From the NCBI RefSeq assembly GCF_029201545.1, contig NZ_CP104007.1, forward strand, positions 3,196,501 to 3,260,500: a stretch of 64,000 nucleotides of DNA, read 5' to 3'. Below are positions 9,154 through 19,200 of this stretch, one piece after another. The translations under genes and the position numbers were made by a program. Under the pieces are notes generated by a model that searched no databases, was not told the DNA's origin, and saw nothing but the letters and a program-made list of their open reading frames with translations. How positions within the stretch are numbered: position 1 is the first letter of the stretch; every line of letters begins with the position of its first letter. Source of the stretch: Devosia sp. FJ2-5-3 (lineage in GTDB: Bacteria; Pseudomonadota; Alphaproteobacteria; Rhizobiales; Devosiaceae).

Positions 9154-11108
9154 GGGCTCAGATCAACAGGCTGCCTTCGGACGCACCGAAGAGCCTCGGC
9201 AGCGCCATCGACCGGACCAGGCCGATCCAGTTCAAGCTCGATGGCAAACAGTTCGGCGGCTTTGCGGGAGACAGCGTTTTCAGCGCCCTGCTGGCCTCGG
9301 GTGTGGATATTCTGGGCAGCCATCTCGGCCAGAAGATCGGGCTGACCCGGCAGGCCGCGCCGCCAATTTGCGTCGCCGGCACCAGCGATCCGCACCGTGC
9401 CCTGCCCATGGATCGCATGCCCGCCCTCGATGGCGCCGAGTTGGTGACATTGGGAAGACGCCGGTGGCCCCGCTGGGACGAGTTGATGCTTCGGCGCCGC
9501 ACGCTTGGGCTCGATCTCGACAATCCGCATGCGCTCGATCGGCCGTGGCTGGCAATGGTGGGGGAACGGCGCCAGGGGTTTGATATCGCCATCATCGGCG
9601 GGGGCGTGGCCGGGCTCAGCGCGGCGCTGACCGCGGCGCGAGCGGGGCTTTCAATCGCAATATTCGAAAGCGCAGCCTACCTGGGAGGGCATTCGGGGCT
9701 TTTCGGCACGCAGGATGGCGAAGACCGGCCCGAGGAGGCAATGGCGCGCCTCAGCGCGGAGGTCGAAGCCAATCCGGCCATCACGGTTTTTCTCCGTACC
9801 GAAGTCATCGCCGTGCGGGCTGGCCTGCTGCGCGCCCACACTGTCGGCATTGACGGGAGCATGGCGCGGGGGGAGATGTTCGATTGCCCGGCCGAGCGGA
9901 TCGTGCTCGCCACCGGCGCCCAGGAGCGACTGCCGCTTTTTGCAGGCAATCGCCTGCCCGGTGTCATGGGCGCGCTCGAAAGCTATGAACTGGCCAGCCG
10001 CCACGGCATCTGGCGCGGGCATTCGCTGGCAATCGCGACATCGAGCAATTGCGCCTACCGGCTGGGAACACTGGCACGGGACAATGACATTGCCGTCGCC
10101 GCGATCATCGATGCGCGAGCCGGACCCAATTCCCGCTTCATCGATTTTGCCAAGGCCTATGGCATCCGCCAGATGACGGGCCGTGTGCCGCAGGAGGTGC
10201 GGACCAACCGGTCGGGAAACCAGCTTCAAATCGACATCGGCGATGAAGCCCCGATCGTGGCCGAGCATCTGATCGTAAGCGGCAGCTGGCAGCCTGACCT
10301 GACACTGTGGCATGTCGCCGGCGGCACCAGCGCCTGGCACGAAAAGCACCAGCGAATCGAAGCCTCCGGCGCGCTCGAGGGCATTGCGCTGGCCGGCAGC
10401 GCCGCCGGATATTTTACCCGCCAGGGCTGCATACAGAGCGGCGCGGACGCGGTCGACCGGCTTCTTGGCCGCACCCGCCGACCGATCGCCGATCCGGTGA
10501 TCGATCCCCTTTACGAAACGCCTGACGCGGCCCTTGCCGATCTGGGCGAGAGGGAAAGTGCGGCAATCACCTATCTCGATGGCGGCGTATCGCTGCTGAC
10601 GCGACCGAGCCTGCCACCGCGCCGGTGGTATGACCGGTTCCGGCGGCGGACCGAGCCGGAGCTACCCGCCCTGTCGGAAGCCTCGCAATCGCTTACCCTG
10701 GGCACGATCGCAGCAGGGGTGACGCTGGGGCTGGTGCCACCGCAATCGGCGGGGATTGTCGCTCAGGAGCGCGTGGCCCTCATTCCGCTGATTGTCGGGC
10801 CGCAGGGGGAGGATCGCCCGGCCTCGGTCGCCATCAGCGATGACGACATTCCGGCCTATCTCCAGAACCGGTTCGGACCCGACGCTGAGCTTGTGACCAT
10901 CATGCCGCAGGATGGGCGGCGATTGACGCCCGGGGCCCTGATATTTTCCAATGCGGACACTGCCGACGCCCTTGCCGCCATTGGCGTGGTGCTGCGCAAG
11001 ACGCCGTCGGGCATTCGGGGGGTGCTGAAGGCATCGGCCACAAATGGGCCGCTGCATGTGCGCGACCACGGCCAGATCGTGACCGTCACACTCGCGCAGG
11101 CCCAATAG
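9150..11108 (+). CDS. sarcosine oxidase alpha subunit-like FAD/NAD oxidoreductase
   Basis: A 652-residue protein. Residues 1-100 resemble the ferredoxin-like domain of heterotetrameric sarcosine oxidase alpha (FKLDGKQFGGFAGDSVFSALLASG) but lack a 2Fe-2S cysteine cluster, as in true SoxA. A Rossmann fold follows (FDIAIIGGGVAGLSAALTAA, about 143-162), then a second dinucleotide-fold region (VLATGAQERLPLFAGNRLPGVMG) and a cysteine-containing GYFTRQGCIQSGADAVDRLL. The C-terminus resembles the segment just before the aminomethyltransferase (GcvT) domain of SoxA, but that domain is absent. No soxB, soxD or soxG genes flank it, so sarcosine itself may not be the substrate. Confidence 0.75.
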   Translation: MRAQINRLPSDAPKSLGSAIDRTRPIQFKLDGKQFGGFAGDSVFSALLASGVDILGSHLGQKIGLTRQAAPPICVAGTSDPHRALPMDRMPALDGAELVTLGRRRWPRWDELMLRRRTLGLDLDNPHALDRPWLAMVGERRQGFDIAIIGGGVAGLSAALTAARAGLSIAIFESAAYLGGHSGLFGTQDGEDRPEEAMARLSAEVEANPAITVFLRTEVIAVRAGLLRAHTVGIDGSMARGEMFDCPAERIVLATGAQERLPLFAGNRLPGVMGALESYELASRHGIWRGHSLAIATSSNCAYRLGTLARDNDIAVAAIIDARAGPNSRFIDFAKAYGIRQMTGRVPQEVRTNRSGNQLQIDIGDEAPIVAEHLIVSGSWQPDLTLWHVAGGTSAWHEKHQRIEASGALEGIALAGSAAGYFTRQGCIQSGADAVDRLLGRTRRPIADPVIDPLYETPDAALADLGERESAAITYLDGGVSLLTRPSLPPRRWYDRFRRRTEPELPALSEASQSLTLGTIAAGVTLGLVPPQSAGIVAQERVALIPLIVGPQGEDRPASVAISDDDIPAYLQNRFGPDAELVTIMPQDGRRLTPGALIFSNADTADALAAIGVVLRKTPSGIRGVLKASATNGPLHVRDHGQIVTVTLAQAQ

Positions 11109-11124
11109 CCCAAATCGGCTTGTC

Positions 11125-12318
11125 CTAGCGGGCGCGCTCGGCGGCGAGACGCGCCTTTTTCAAGGTGTCGGCGTAATCGCTGGAGAAGCGGAGCTGAGCC
11201 ATCTTGATGATGGCATCGAGGCGGCTGGCCGTGTTCTTGTCCTCCGGGTTTTCCCGGTAAAGCTCCATATTGCGCTGGATATGGACTTCCAGCGCCTGCC
11301 CGGACTGGCCCCAGGCCTGGTCGAACACGGCGTTCAGCGCCAGCGAATCGCGGCAATCCCGCACGGTGGCGAGGAGATAGACGCCGCTGACGGCAGCCAG
11401 CAGCCTGTCCGTATCGAGACGATCCGCACCCTCACGCCGGCGCATGGCCTGATTGAGATCGGTTACCACCTCCTTGAGCCGTGGCTCGAGGCGGTCCGAC
11501 ACATATTTGGTGATGGTGGAGAGCCCCGCCGTCGCCTGGCTGCCGCGGGAAAACTCGATATAGCCGGTCAGGGACCGCACGAGCTTGTGGAAGCGCTCAA
11601 GCGCCCGGCAGACCAGATCGACGTCCGAGAACGGACCGTTGAACTGCAGGAAGCGCAACTGGTTCTGGGCATGGGCGATGTGGGCATCGATCAGCGGCGA
11701 CAGGCCGACCCGCGAGATAGCCACTTCGGAGGGCGCGCCCGCCAGCTTGATTGCGGCCGTGATGAGAAGGGTGGGATTGGCCACCTGCCCGAGAGCGGCC
11801 TGGAAGACGAGGGCCGCGAGGGCCGGATCGGCCAAGGGCATGGCATTGATTGCCGAGCTGAGCGCCGCATCGTCGGTGATGGTGTTTGTCGCCCGGCCGA
11901 AGGCCTGCGCCTTGCCCAGGAGAGCCCGGTTGCGCAGGGCCAGCATAACGAGGGGCAGACGATCGAGTCCATCCTCACGGCCCAGCTGGGCGGCGAGGCG
12001 ACGACCCGCTTCGATATCGGTATTGGCCTGGGCGAGCCCGGCCTTCATGCGCGCGAGCAATTCGGGCATCAGCGGCTCGATCTCGGCCGCTGTCAACACC
12101 CCCTCTTCGATCCGGTCCTGGGGGATCATATCGGGGCAAAGATCGCGCGTGACCCAGGTCCAGATAGAGCGGGCGGTCTCGCGGCTTACGGCGCCAGGGA
12201 AAACGACCAATACCGGCTCGTGGACCAATATGGCGTCGATCAACCCACAGAATGGGGCGTGCGCCGGGCCGGAAGGTACCGGCGCGGCGGAATCGGTGCG
12301 GTTCGCTAGCGGGGTCAT
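11125..12318 (-). CDS. conserved hypothetical protein, mainly alpha-helical
   Basis: A 397-residue soluble protein that I do not recognise. It has no signal peptide or membrane helix. The N-terminal third contains a hydrophobic ILVHEPVLVVFPGAVSRETAR segment; the rest is long alternating helices, ending in a very basic stretch (DTLKKARLAAERAR). It converges on the flavoprotein gene, leaving 16 bp. A CtrA-like box lies about 50 bp upstream of its start, so cell-cycle control is possible. No catalytic motif is visible. Confidence 0.7.
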   Translation of the reverse strand: MTPLANRTDSAAPVPSGPAHAPFCGLIDAILVHEPVLVVFPGAVSRETARSIWTWVTRDLCPDMIPQDRIEEGVLTAAEIEPLMPELLARMKAGLAQANTDIEAGRRLAAQLGREDGLDRLPLVMLALRNRALLGKAQAFGRATNTITDDAALSSAINAMPLADPALAALVFQAALGQVANPTLLITAAIKLAGAPSEVAISRVGLSPLIDAHIAHAQNQLRFLQFNGPFSDVDLVCRALERFHKLVRSLTGYIEFSRGSQATAGLSTITKYVSDRLEPRLKEVVTDLNQAMRRREGADRLDTDRLLAAVSGVYLLATVRDCRDSLALNAVFDQAWGQSGQALEVHIQRNMELYRENPEDKNTASRLDAIIKMAQLRFSSDYADTLKKARLAAERAR

Positions 12319-12367
12319 CTGCGCAATCGATCTGGGATGAAATACGCAGCCAGCCTATCGTGCGCCG

Positions 12368-12383
12368 GTAAACAATCCTTAAC
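12368..12383 (-). promoter_or_regulatory. candidate CtrA box
   Basis: On the minus strand the site reads GTTAAGGATTGTTTAC, that is TTAA-N7-TTAC, one base off the alphaproteobacterial CtrA consensus TTAA-N7-TTAA. It lies about 50-65 bp upstream of the 12318 start, a usual distance for an activator. Only sequence similarity supports it. Confidence 0.35.
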
Positions 12384-12404
12384 GGCCGACGCAAGTTCTA
12401 GCGA

Positions 12405-12878
12405 TCAGGCAGCGCCCTGGACAACATTCCAGTTGCCGGTCTGCTCGCGGCAGGCCGTGCCCTTCTTCACATAGTCCTTGCCCCCAATCTTGACGGTGTG
12501 GGTGAAGTCACGGCAATCGAGATTGTTGACGCGGACATAGGGACCGACGGCAACGGAGCCGGTCGAGCCCTTGTCCCCTGCCCACTGGCGCGGCGCACCG
12601 GGGCGGCCGAACTGCAGCGCATAGAACTGGGCGCTGTTGGCCTCAGCCGAATCCTTGGCGCTCATCAGCGACAGCGCGGTGGCATCCACAAAACCATTGG
12701 CAATGCTGGTGGTCAGGCGCGCCTGCTGCACGGTCTGGGCAGAGCTCGGAACCATGGGCTGGGCAATCACCGGCTGGGTCGCCACCGGGGCCTGAACCAC
12801 CTGGGAGGTGCCAGTGCTGGAGCAGCCAGCCAGAACCAGGGCCAGAACGGGAGTAGCAAACAGGGCGAAACGATTCAT
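12405..12878 (-). CDS. lipoprotein with surface-antigen (17 kDa / RT0821-type) domain
   Basis: A 157-residue lipoprotein. The signal peptide ends in a clean lipobox (LVLAGC, Cys about residue 19), followed by a low-complexity Q/P/V linker. The C-terminal domain (VNNLDCRDFTHTVKIGG ... GTACREQTGNWNVV) has the paired cysteines and aromatic end of the RT0821/Lpp0805 surface-protein family. It is probably anchored in the outer membrane. It follows the sensor kinase gene by 58 bp on the same strand and may belong to that operon. Confidence 0.8.
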   Translation of the reverse strand: MNRFALFATPVLALVLAGCSSTGTSQVVQAPVATQPVIAQPMVPSSAQTVQQARLTTSIANGFVDATALSLMSAKDSAEANSAQFYALQFGRPGAPRQWAGDKGSTGSVAVGPYVRVNNLDCRDFTHTVKIGGKDYVKKGTACREQTGNWNVVQGAA

Positions 12879-12936
12879 CTCTTTGACCTTTTCAGCATAC
12901 GGTCGGTTCTTGTTGACCCATTACGGCAAAAGTGCG

Positions 12937-14367
12937 TCAGGGGTTTGCCCCACGCACCGGACTTCCCAACCGCGCGGCGGGCAGGCGAAGCTCGACCAGC
13001 AACCCACCCAGCGCGGAACGCTTGAGTTCAAGGCTACCGCCGTACACATCGACCAGTTCCTTGACGATATCCAGCCCAAGTCCGGTCCCGGGCGTTTTCT
13101 CATCGAGTCTGACACCGCGACGCAACACTTTTCGGGCGTCGTCCTCGGAAAGACCGGGGCCGTTGTCGTCGATCCGGACAAGAAGCAGATTGCCCTTGGC
13201 CGTTCGCTCGCTCGACAGGCGTACCCCGACCTGCCCCTTTGACCATTTGCAGGCATTGTCGAGCAGATTGCCGGCCATTTCCTCGAGGTCGGCCTCGTCG
13301 CCCCGGAACCAGGCGAGCGAAGCGTCCGGTCGCTGGAAGGCAATCGTCACGTCAGGATGGATCTTTCGCATGACGCGGGTGAGCCGCAGCATGACCATGG
13401 TCGCATCGGACTTCTTGCCGACCACGGAGGTGCGCGCCGCCAGCCGGGCCCGTTCGAGATAGGTCGAGACCATGGTGCTCATCTTTTCGGTCTCGGCCTG
13501 CACCACATCGGCCAGCGCGCCCTTTTTCGCCGCCGCTTCATTGCGCAGCACGGCAATCGGGGTCTTCAGCCCATGGGCCAGATTGCCCACCTGATTGCGG
13601 GCGCGCTCGATGATTTCGGTATTGGAGCGCAGAAGCTCGTTGACCTCCTCGGCCAAGGGCGCGAGTTCGGTTGGGTAAGTGCCGGTAATGTTGGGGGTTT
13701 CGCCCTCGCGCACGTTCTCGATGGCGGCGCGCAATCGCCCGATGGGGCGCAGGGCGATGCGGGCGATAATGGCGCTCATGATCGCGAGCATGGCGCCAAC
13801 GGCGCCCAGCACGATGAAGGCCTGGCCCCGAAATTCGCCGACTAGGCCCAGTATTTCTGTGAGATTGCCCGCGACGACGATGTGATAATCCTGCCCGTCC
13901 AGCCGCACGACCCGGTCCACGATGCGCAATTGCGTACCGAAAGCGTCGCTGACCACCCCTGTCCGGCGCCCCTGGATATCCGGAACGGCATCCAGTTGCG
14001 GCAGGTCGATCCCCACCACGGAGGTGGAGAGATTGATGAGGTGCCCGTCCCCGTCCCGGATGATCCAGTACCAGCCGGAGCGCGGCCGGTCGAAGCGGGG
14101 ATCGGAGAGCGCGATGTCAGGCGCCTGCGGATCGCCCTCATCGAGAAGTATGCCTGTGAGCCCTTCGACATGAAAGTCGAGCGTTTCGGAAAGCGTGGTA
14201 TCGAGCGCGCGAGAATAGAGGTCGGTCAGGAGGAACCCGGTCGCCACCAGGGCAATTACCAGCCATCCGGCCGTCAGCCAGAACAGCGAAACGGCGATCG
14301 ATCCCTTTCGCAACCAATGGGCCGGCTTGTTCGGCTCCACCGGCGCTGTTGCGGCCTTGTTTTCCAA
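12937..14367 (-). CDS. two-component sensor histidine kinase (PhoQ-like layout)
   Basis: A 476-residue kinase. Membrane helix 1 lies near residues 25-48, a periplasmic sensor region of about 130 residues follows, and helix 2 is near 185-205. A HAMP segment begins LRPIGRLRAAIENVREG. The H-box is NLAHGLKTPIAVL (His near residue 265); the N-box LLDNACKW and the G-boxes DDNGPGL and GTGLGLDIV are intact. The first codon is TTG (14367); a GTG nine codons in is an alternative. It lies 11 bp after the response regulator gene and surely pairs with it. The ligand could be Mg2+, pH or peptides by analogy, but nothing in the sequence fixes it. Confidence 0.92.
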   Translation of the reverse strand: MENKAATAPVEPNKPAHWLRKGSIAVSLFWLTAGWLVIALVATGFLLTDLYSRALDTTLSETLDFHVEGLTGILLDEGDPQAPDIALSDPRFDRPRSGWYWIIRDGDGHLINLSTSVVGIDLPQLDAVPDIQGRRTGVVSDAFGTQLRIVDRVVRLDGQDYHIVVAGNLTEILGLVGEFRGQAFIVLGAVGAMLAIMSAIIARIALRPIGRLRAAIENVREGETPNITGTYPTELAPLAEEVNELLRSNTEIIERARNQVGNLAHGLKTPIAVLRNEAAAKKGALADVVQAETEKMSTMVSTYLERARLAARTSVVGKKSDATMVMLRLTRVMRKIHPDVTIAFQRPDASLAWFRGDEADLEEMAGNLLDNACKWSKGQVGVRLSSERTAKGNLLLVRIDDNGPGLSEDDARKVLRRGVRLDEKTPGTGLGLDIVKELVDVYGGSLELKRSALGGLLVELRLPAARLGSPVRGANP

Positions 14368-14378
14368 GAGCCGGACGC

Positions 14379-15038
14379 TCAGTCTTCAGCGATCTGGTAG
14401 CCCAGGCCGCGCACGGTCTGGATGCAGTCTTCGGGCAATTTCTTGCGCAGACGGCCGACGAACACCTCGATCGTGTTGCTGTCGCGGTCGAAATCCTGAT
14501 CGTAAAGATGTTCTGTCAGCTCGGTGCGGGAAATCACTTTGCCCTTGTGGTGCATGAGATAGCTCAGAAGCCGCAATTCATGGCTGGTGAGTTTGACCGC
14601 CTGACCGTCCACAGTCACCTTGCCGGAGCGCGCGTCGAGCCGCACCGGGCCGGCGACGATCTCGTTGCTGGCATGGCCCGCAGCGCGACGCACCAGGGCC
14701 CGCACCCGGGCGAGGACTTCTTCCATGTGGAAGGGTTTTGCCACGTAATCGTCGGCGCCCGCGTCGATGCCCTGCACCTTGTCGCTCCAGCGATCGCGGG
14801 CGGTCAGCAGCAGCACCGGCATGGTCTTGCCGGCCCGGCGCCATTCTTCCAGCACGGAAAGCCCGTCCATCTGGGGAAGGCCGATATCGAGAATGACCGC
14901 ATCATAGGGCTCGGTATCGCCGAGATAATGCCCCTCTTCGCCATCCATGGCGACATCGACGGCATAGCCCGCCTCGGTCAGGGCTTCCTTGAGCTGACGA
15001 TTGAGATTGATATCGTCTTCAACGACCAGAACCCGCAT
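14379..15038 (-). CDS. OmpR/PhoP-family response regulator
   Basis: A 219-residue transcription factor. The receiver domain has the acidic pocket VVEDD, phospho-acceptor Asp51 in LDIGLPQMDG and the conserved Lys of AKPF near residue 101. The C-terminal winged helix (SHELRLLSYLMHHKGKVISRTELTEHLY ... TIEVFVGRLRKKL) is the OmpR DNA-binding type. It lies 19 bp downstream of the PepSY-like gene and 11 bp upstream of its kinase, so the three probably form one autoregulated operon. Confidence 0.95.
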   Translation of the reverse strand: MRVLVVEDDINLNRQLKEALTEAGYAVDVAMDGEEGHYLGDTEPYDAVILDIGLPQMDGLSVLEEWRRAGKTMPVLLLTARDRWSDKVQGIDAGADDYVAKPFHMEEVLARVRALVRRAAGHASNEIVAGPVRLDARSGKVTVDGQAVKLTSHELRLLSYLMHHKGKVISRTELTEHLYDQDFDRDSNTIEVFVGRLRKKLPEDCIQTVRGLGYQIAED

Positions 15039-15057
15039 CTATACCCCCGCCAGGACG

Positions 15058-15357
15058 CTATTGTGCACTCAGGACGAGGTTCTGCGCCTGACCGTCTGCA
15101 CTGAGCACCCCGATTACATACACCAACCTGCCACCCTGGTCACAAACCTGAACGTTGAGAATATCGGCGCTGGGGTCGACACCGGCGCCGGCCAGAACCG
15201 CATCCAGCGACATGATTTCGCCAGTGGCCACCGCTTCCTGGATTTGACGCTTGTCGAGGCAGGCCTGGGCCTGCGAGGCTCCGGTTCCCGAAAGAGCGAG
15301 GGCCAGCGCCAAAGCAAGGGCGGCAGCTGCAGATGGTTTGGGAGCATGTGTTCTCAT
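15058..15357 (-). CDS. small periplasmic PepSY-like protein
   Basis: A 99-residue protein with a basic start, a very alanine/leucine-rich signal peptide and an AQA cleavage site near residue 31. The mature part has two cysteines (QACLDKRQ and VQVCDQGG) and ends in GRLVYVIGVLSADGQ, a pattern typical of a PepSY-like fold. PepSY proteins often sit beside PhoPQ-type systems. ATG at 15357 was chosen because the signal peptide begins there. The upstream spacer (15358-15502) should hold the operon promoter. Confidence 0.75.
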   Translation of the reverse strand: MRTHAPKPSAAAALALALALALSGTGASQAQACLDKRQIQEAVATGEIMSLDAVLAGAGVDPSADILNVQVCDQGGRLVYVIGVLSADGQAQNLVLSAQ

Positions 15358-15502
15358 GATCCCAACTCTAGTGACGCGATGCTGAATGGGACATGAATAA
15401 GGCAAACTTGGCGGGATTGACGGAGCGGCTCCATTGGGGAGCCGTTCGCCTACACTAGCCAGTCCCTCCACAAGGCTCAAGAAGGCCAGGTGCAAAATGC
15501 GT

Positions 15503-15691
15503 TCATCTTGGCGCGACCAGATCGCCCTTGAGGCCCTTACGCAGGAAGATGATGGCGAGCGCCTCAAAGATCAGATGCCCGGCAGCGCTGCCATCGAGCG
15601 CCGGCAGATCGATGCCCAGCACTTGGGCAAGTCCAGCGATCAGCATGAAGGCGCCAACGACATAGGTCCGGTAGCCGGTCAGAATAGACAT
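15503..15691 (-). CDS. in-frame internal ORF, 62-residue holin-like membrane protein
   Basis: Inside the muramidase frame an ATG at 15691 (MSILTGYRTYVVGAF) is preceded by AGAGGAGA about 7 bases upstream, a stronger ribosome binding site than most in the cluster. The product would have a helix at residues 7-25, a short polar loop, a second helix and a Lys/Arg/Asp tail (LRKGLKGDL), the layout of a small two-helix holin. The region may be made both as part of the muramidase and alone. Alternatively two genes fused by loss of a stop codon. Translation is untested. Confidence 0.45.
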   Translation of the reverse strand: MSILTGYRTYVVGAFMLIAGLAQVLGIDLPALDGSAAGHLIFEALAIIFLRKGLKGDLVAPR

Positions 15692-16252
15692 GGTGGTTCT
15701 CCTCTGCAGTGTCGGCAGGGCGGCCTTCGGCACCGTCGCCAGGGCCGTCTTGCGGATGGTGGAAACGCGGCTGGTCCAGCCGCGTCCGAAGGTGGGAAAG
15801 GTGGAAAGGCCCTGCAGAAACCGCATGCGACGGTCGCAGAGATCGTTGATCGCTTCATTGGGTCGAGCCTTTTCTGCCGCGGCCAGGGTTACCGGCCCAA
15901 CCACGCCATCGGCGGCGACGCCGATCCCGGCCTGCAAGGTCCGGATGGCCCGGTCCGGTCCGGAATTGACGGCAAAATCGAAGAGCGCGAGGTCGAGCCC
16001 CGCCGGCATGTGGTCGGCACGGCACGGGTTCCAGTAGCGCGCCCGATAAATCCGCGCCGCCTCTTCCCGTGTGAGATTTTCAACCGCCGATTTCGGCAAT
16101 TCTGTCCAGGGCGAGATGTTTCGCCAGCGCGCCAATGTCTTGCGCGTGATCCCCATATTGGTCGCGCCACCGGGATCGGCGGGATGGTCGACATAGCCGC
16201 CTTCATGGGCCAGCACCTGCGCAAGGCAGGCGTCGAACCTCGTTTCAGTCAT
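15503..16252 (-). CDS. GH108 muramidase (endolysin) with holin-like C-terminus, GTA-associated
   Basis: A 249-residue lysozyme-like protein. The GH108 domain starts at once (LAQVLAHEGGYVDHPADPGG, catalytic Glu17) and is followed by a peptidoglycan-binding region (TLQAGIGVAADGVVGPVTLAAAE). Homologues normally end near residue 180; here the frame continues through two hydrophobic helices (TYVVGAFMLIAGLAQVLGI and HLIFEALAIIFL) to a basic tail. The start overlaps the end of the GTA tail-tip gene by 8 bp, so it is the last gene of the cluster. Role: cell lysis to release particles, by analogy with phage endolysins. The last part has its own internal start (see 15503-15691). Confidence 0.85.
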   Translation of the reverse strand: MTETRFDACLAQVLAHEGGYVDHPADPGGATNMGITRKTLARWRNISPWTELPKSAVENLTREEAARIYRARYWNPCRADHMPAGLDLALFDFAVNSGPDRAIRTLQAGIGVAADGVVGPVTLAAAEKARPNEAINDLCDRRMRFLQGLSTFPTFGRGWTSRVSTIRKTALATVPKAALPTLQRRTTMSILTGYRTYVVGAFMLIAGLAQVLGIDLPALDGSAAGHLIFEALAIIFLRKGLKGDLVAPR

Positions 16253-19200
16253 GAAACTCTCCTCTCGCCCAATGCCCGTCGCCGAGCACCGGGCTCAACT
16301 GGGCAATACCGAAGGCAAAATTCGCCGCCTCGCCGCCGAAATCCGTCATCTGGTCAGCAAGGCTGTAGCGGACCGCAGCCAAGCCGCTCTCGACCCGGCG
16401 TTTCAGCGTATCGCCCTCGAAAATCTGCAGCGCATAACATTCGGGCACCACATCCAGCGGCACTTCCACGGTGCCCCAGCCCCCGTCATCGAGCCGGCTG
16501 CGCCGCACCCAGGAAAAGACGATGTCTCCATCCTCCGCGCGGCTGGCCCGTATATGCCCGGGCGCAAGCGGGCGCAGCGGCGCCGTGTCCGGGGTCACGT
16601 CGAGCACCTGCCCCACCACATCTGCAGCGCCTGCGAAAACCCGCAGCCGCCGCGTTTCGCCCAGGGCAGTCATCCCGATCGGAACCCCTTGGGCGCGTGT
16701 ATCGAGGACCATCACGCGACGACCCCTCACGATTTCGCCGCCGGCGTGACCGCTCCCCTCCAGCCAGCGCAAGAGCTGGCTCAGCCGATATTCGCCGGGG
16801 CCAACCAGCTCCGCCTCGGCAAAGCCGATCACCTCCCAATCGCCGCTATCGGTTTCGATGGCGAGCCGATTGCTGCCCGCCAACACCGCATTTTCGCCTG
16901 CATCGGCCAAATGCCCGGCATAGAGCCGGATGCCCAGGACATTGCCACGGTCCCAAACCGCGTCGGGCCCCGATCCAATCCCTTCGAGCACTTCCCCCAT
17001 GAAGACCGGCCGATTGAGCTCGGCCAATACCGCCCCGGTGGTTTCATCGGTCACCCGCACCGGCCCCGGCCATGGCTTTGCGTGCGCCGCGATCACCATG
17101 CGGCCGCCCGCCTCCGCCCCGGGCAGGAACGCAGCCGCCAGAACCGGCGCAGCAATCATTGCCACCATCGGCTGAATGGAAGGGGGCCGGTCGACCCCCG
17201 TCGCTACCGCATCGCCCATCGGCAAGGCCCGCGCCGTGATCCGCCGCACCAGCCCATCGCGGATTTCGGTGATCTCGAACGGCCCCTCGGCCAGCCCTTC
17301 AATCGCTATGCGATCCCCCGGCTCGAGCGCCAGCATATTGGGCGGCACCGCCAGTTCAACGCTGTCGCCGGCTCTTGCCCGACCATCGAGCAGCCGCTCG
17401 GCCGCCAGTCGCGCACCGGCCGGGTCGAGCATCATGCCAACGCTCTCTTGCAGCATCGGCCCCTCGCCGGGCCGGATCGCAGTCGCCGAAGCGCCGAGAT
17501 AATCCCGCGCCCGGTCGAGATGGCCCAGCGCCAGCCGCGCCGGCCGTTCCGAGGCCGCCGACCGCCGACGGGAAATTACCGGCGCATCCACCTTGGCCAG
17601 TCCATCTTCCTCCAGCGCCGCACTGACATTGCGGCTGAGCGGCCGCGTCGTCAGCACGCCATCCCGCACGGCCAGCCTCTGCCCCGTCACGTCGAGCACA
17701 GGCTCGATGGCGTCGCGCGCCCGCGCTGGTCCAGGCAGCACCATGCCGGAAATCAGTGGCGCAGCCGGGCTCGCATCCACGGCAAACCCATGTTCCTCCG
17801 CCACCGCCGCCAGGATCTCGTCACTCGCCGCCCCGCCCAGCCGCCCGGTCAGCCAATGGCCGGTATTGTGGTTGGGCCCATCCGCCCAGACCGCGTCCTG
17901 CGCCGGAAACGCCGGATAGGGCCGCGCGTCCCAGGTCCAGCAATAGATCCGTTCGGGATCGACCATCCCGGCCGGGTTCTTGCCCCCATCGTTCCAGTGG
18001 CGAAAGTGCGCCCGCAGATATTGCCGCTGGATAAGCAGGTCCGGAATGCCCGAGGAAAAATAGGGCCGACCGCCCTCGGCGCTTTTCGGATCGCCAAAAA
18101 TATTGGGCTGGTTGGCGCCCTTGTCGACCGCCGCACAGCCCAGTTCCGTCAGCCAGATCGGCTTACTCTGCGGCACCCAGGCTGTGGGTGTCTCCGCCCG
18201 CACACCCCCCGGCCGGTCATAGTGCTCGTTGCGCCAGAACGCCTCGATATCCTTGTAGCGCCAGATCCAGGGCTCGCCGTGTGTTCCATCGGTGATCGGC
18301 GTGCGGATCTGCGCCGCCCGGTCGGCATCGCTGGCATAGAACCAGTCAAAGCCCTCGCCCCCCGCGATATTTTTGGCGAGATAGCCGAGATCATGCGGCC
18401 CATCCGCACCCGCAGCATCGAGATGTCCCTCGCCATCCCGCCAATCGGCCGCCGGCATGTAGCAGTCGATCCCGATTGCATCGATATCGTCCGAAGCCCA
18501 GAGCGGATCGAGGTGGAAAAACTTCGCCCCATCCGGCTGATAGCCCGAATATTCGCTCCAGTCGGCCGCATAGCTGAGCTTCGTGCCCGCCCCGACAACG
18601 GCCCGCACATCGGCCGCCAATTCCACCAGCGCATCGACGAAGGGAAAACTGTCCCCCGCCCCCCGCGCTGTCGTCAGCCCGCGCATTTCCGAGCCGATCA
18701 GCAGTGCCTCGACGCCCGTTTCCGCGGCGATCCCGGCATAGTGCAGCACCATTTCCCGATAATCGGTGAGAAACGCCGCGACCTGATCGGCCGCATCTTC
18801 CCCGCCATCCGGCGATCCCGCCTGCCCCGGCGCCGGGTGGCAGGTGATCCGCCCGCGCCACGGATAGCTCGCCTGCTCCTCGGCGCCATAGGGATCGTCG
18901 AGCCCGTTTCCGGCCGGCACATCCATCATGATCAACGGATAGAGCGTCACCGCATAGCCGCGATCCCTGAGATCGGCGATTGCCGCCTTCACCGAGGCGT
19001 CCGATGGCGTGCCGCCATAGGCCGGCCCGCCATCGTGATAGCTCACCTCCGGCACATCCTCACGCGACAAACCCGCAACGCTCCAGGTGACGCCCTCGAT
19101 CTCGCGCCCATAGGCTTCCACCCGCGGCGTGATCCGGCATTGCCCGCAGCGCAGATCGTCGCCGAACCAGCTGACCACCAGCGCCACATGTTTCAAATTC

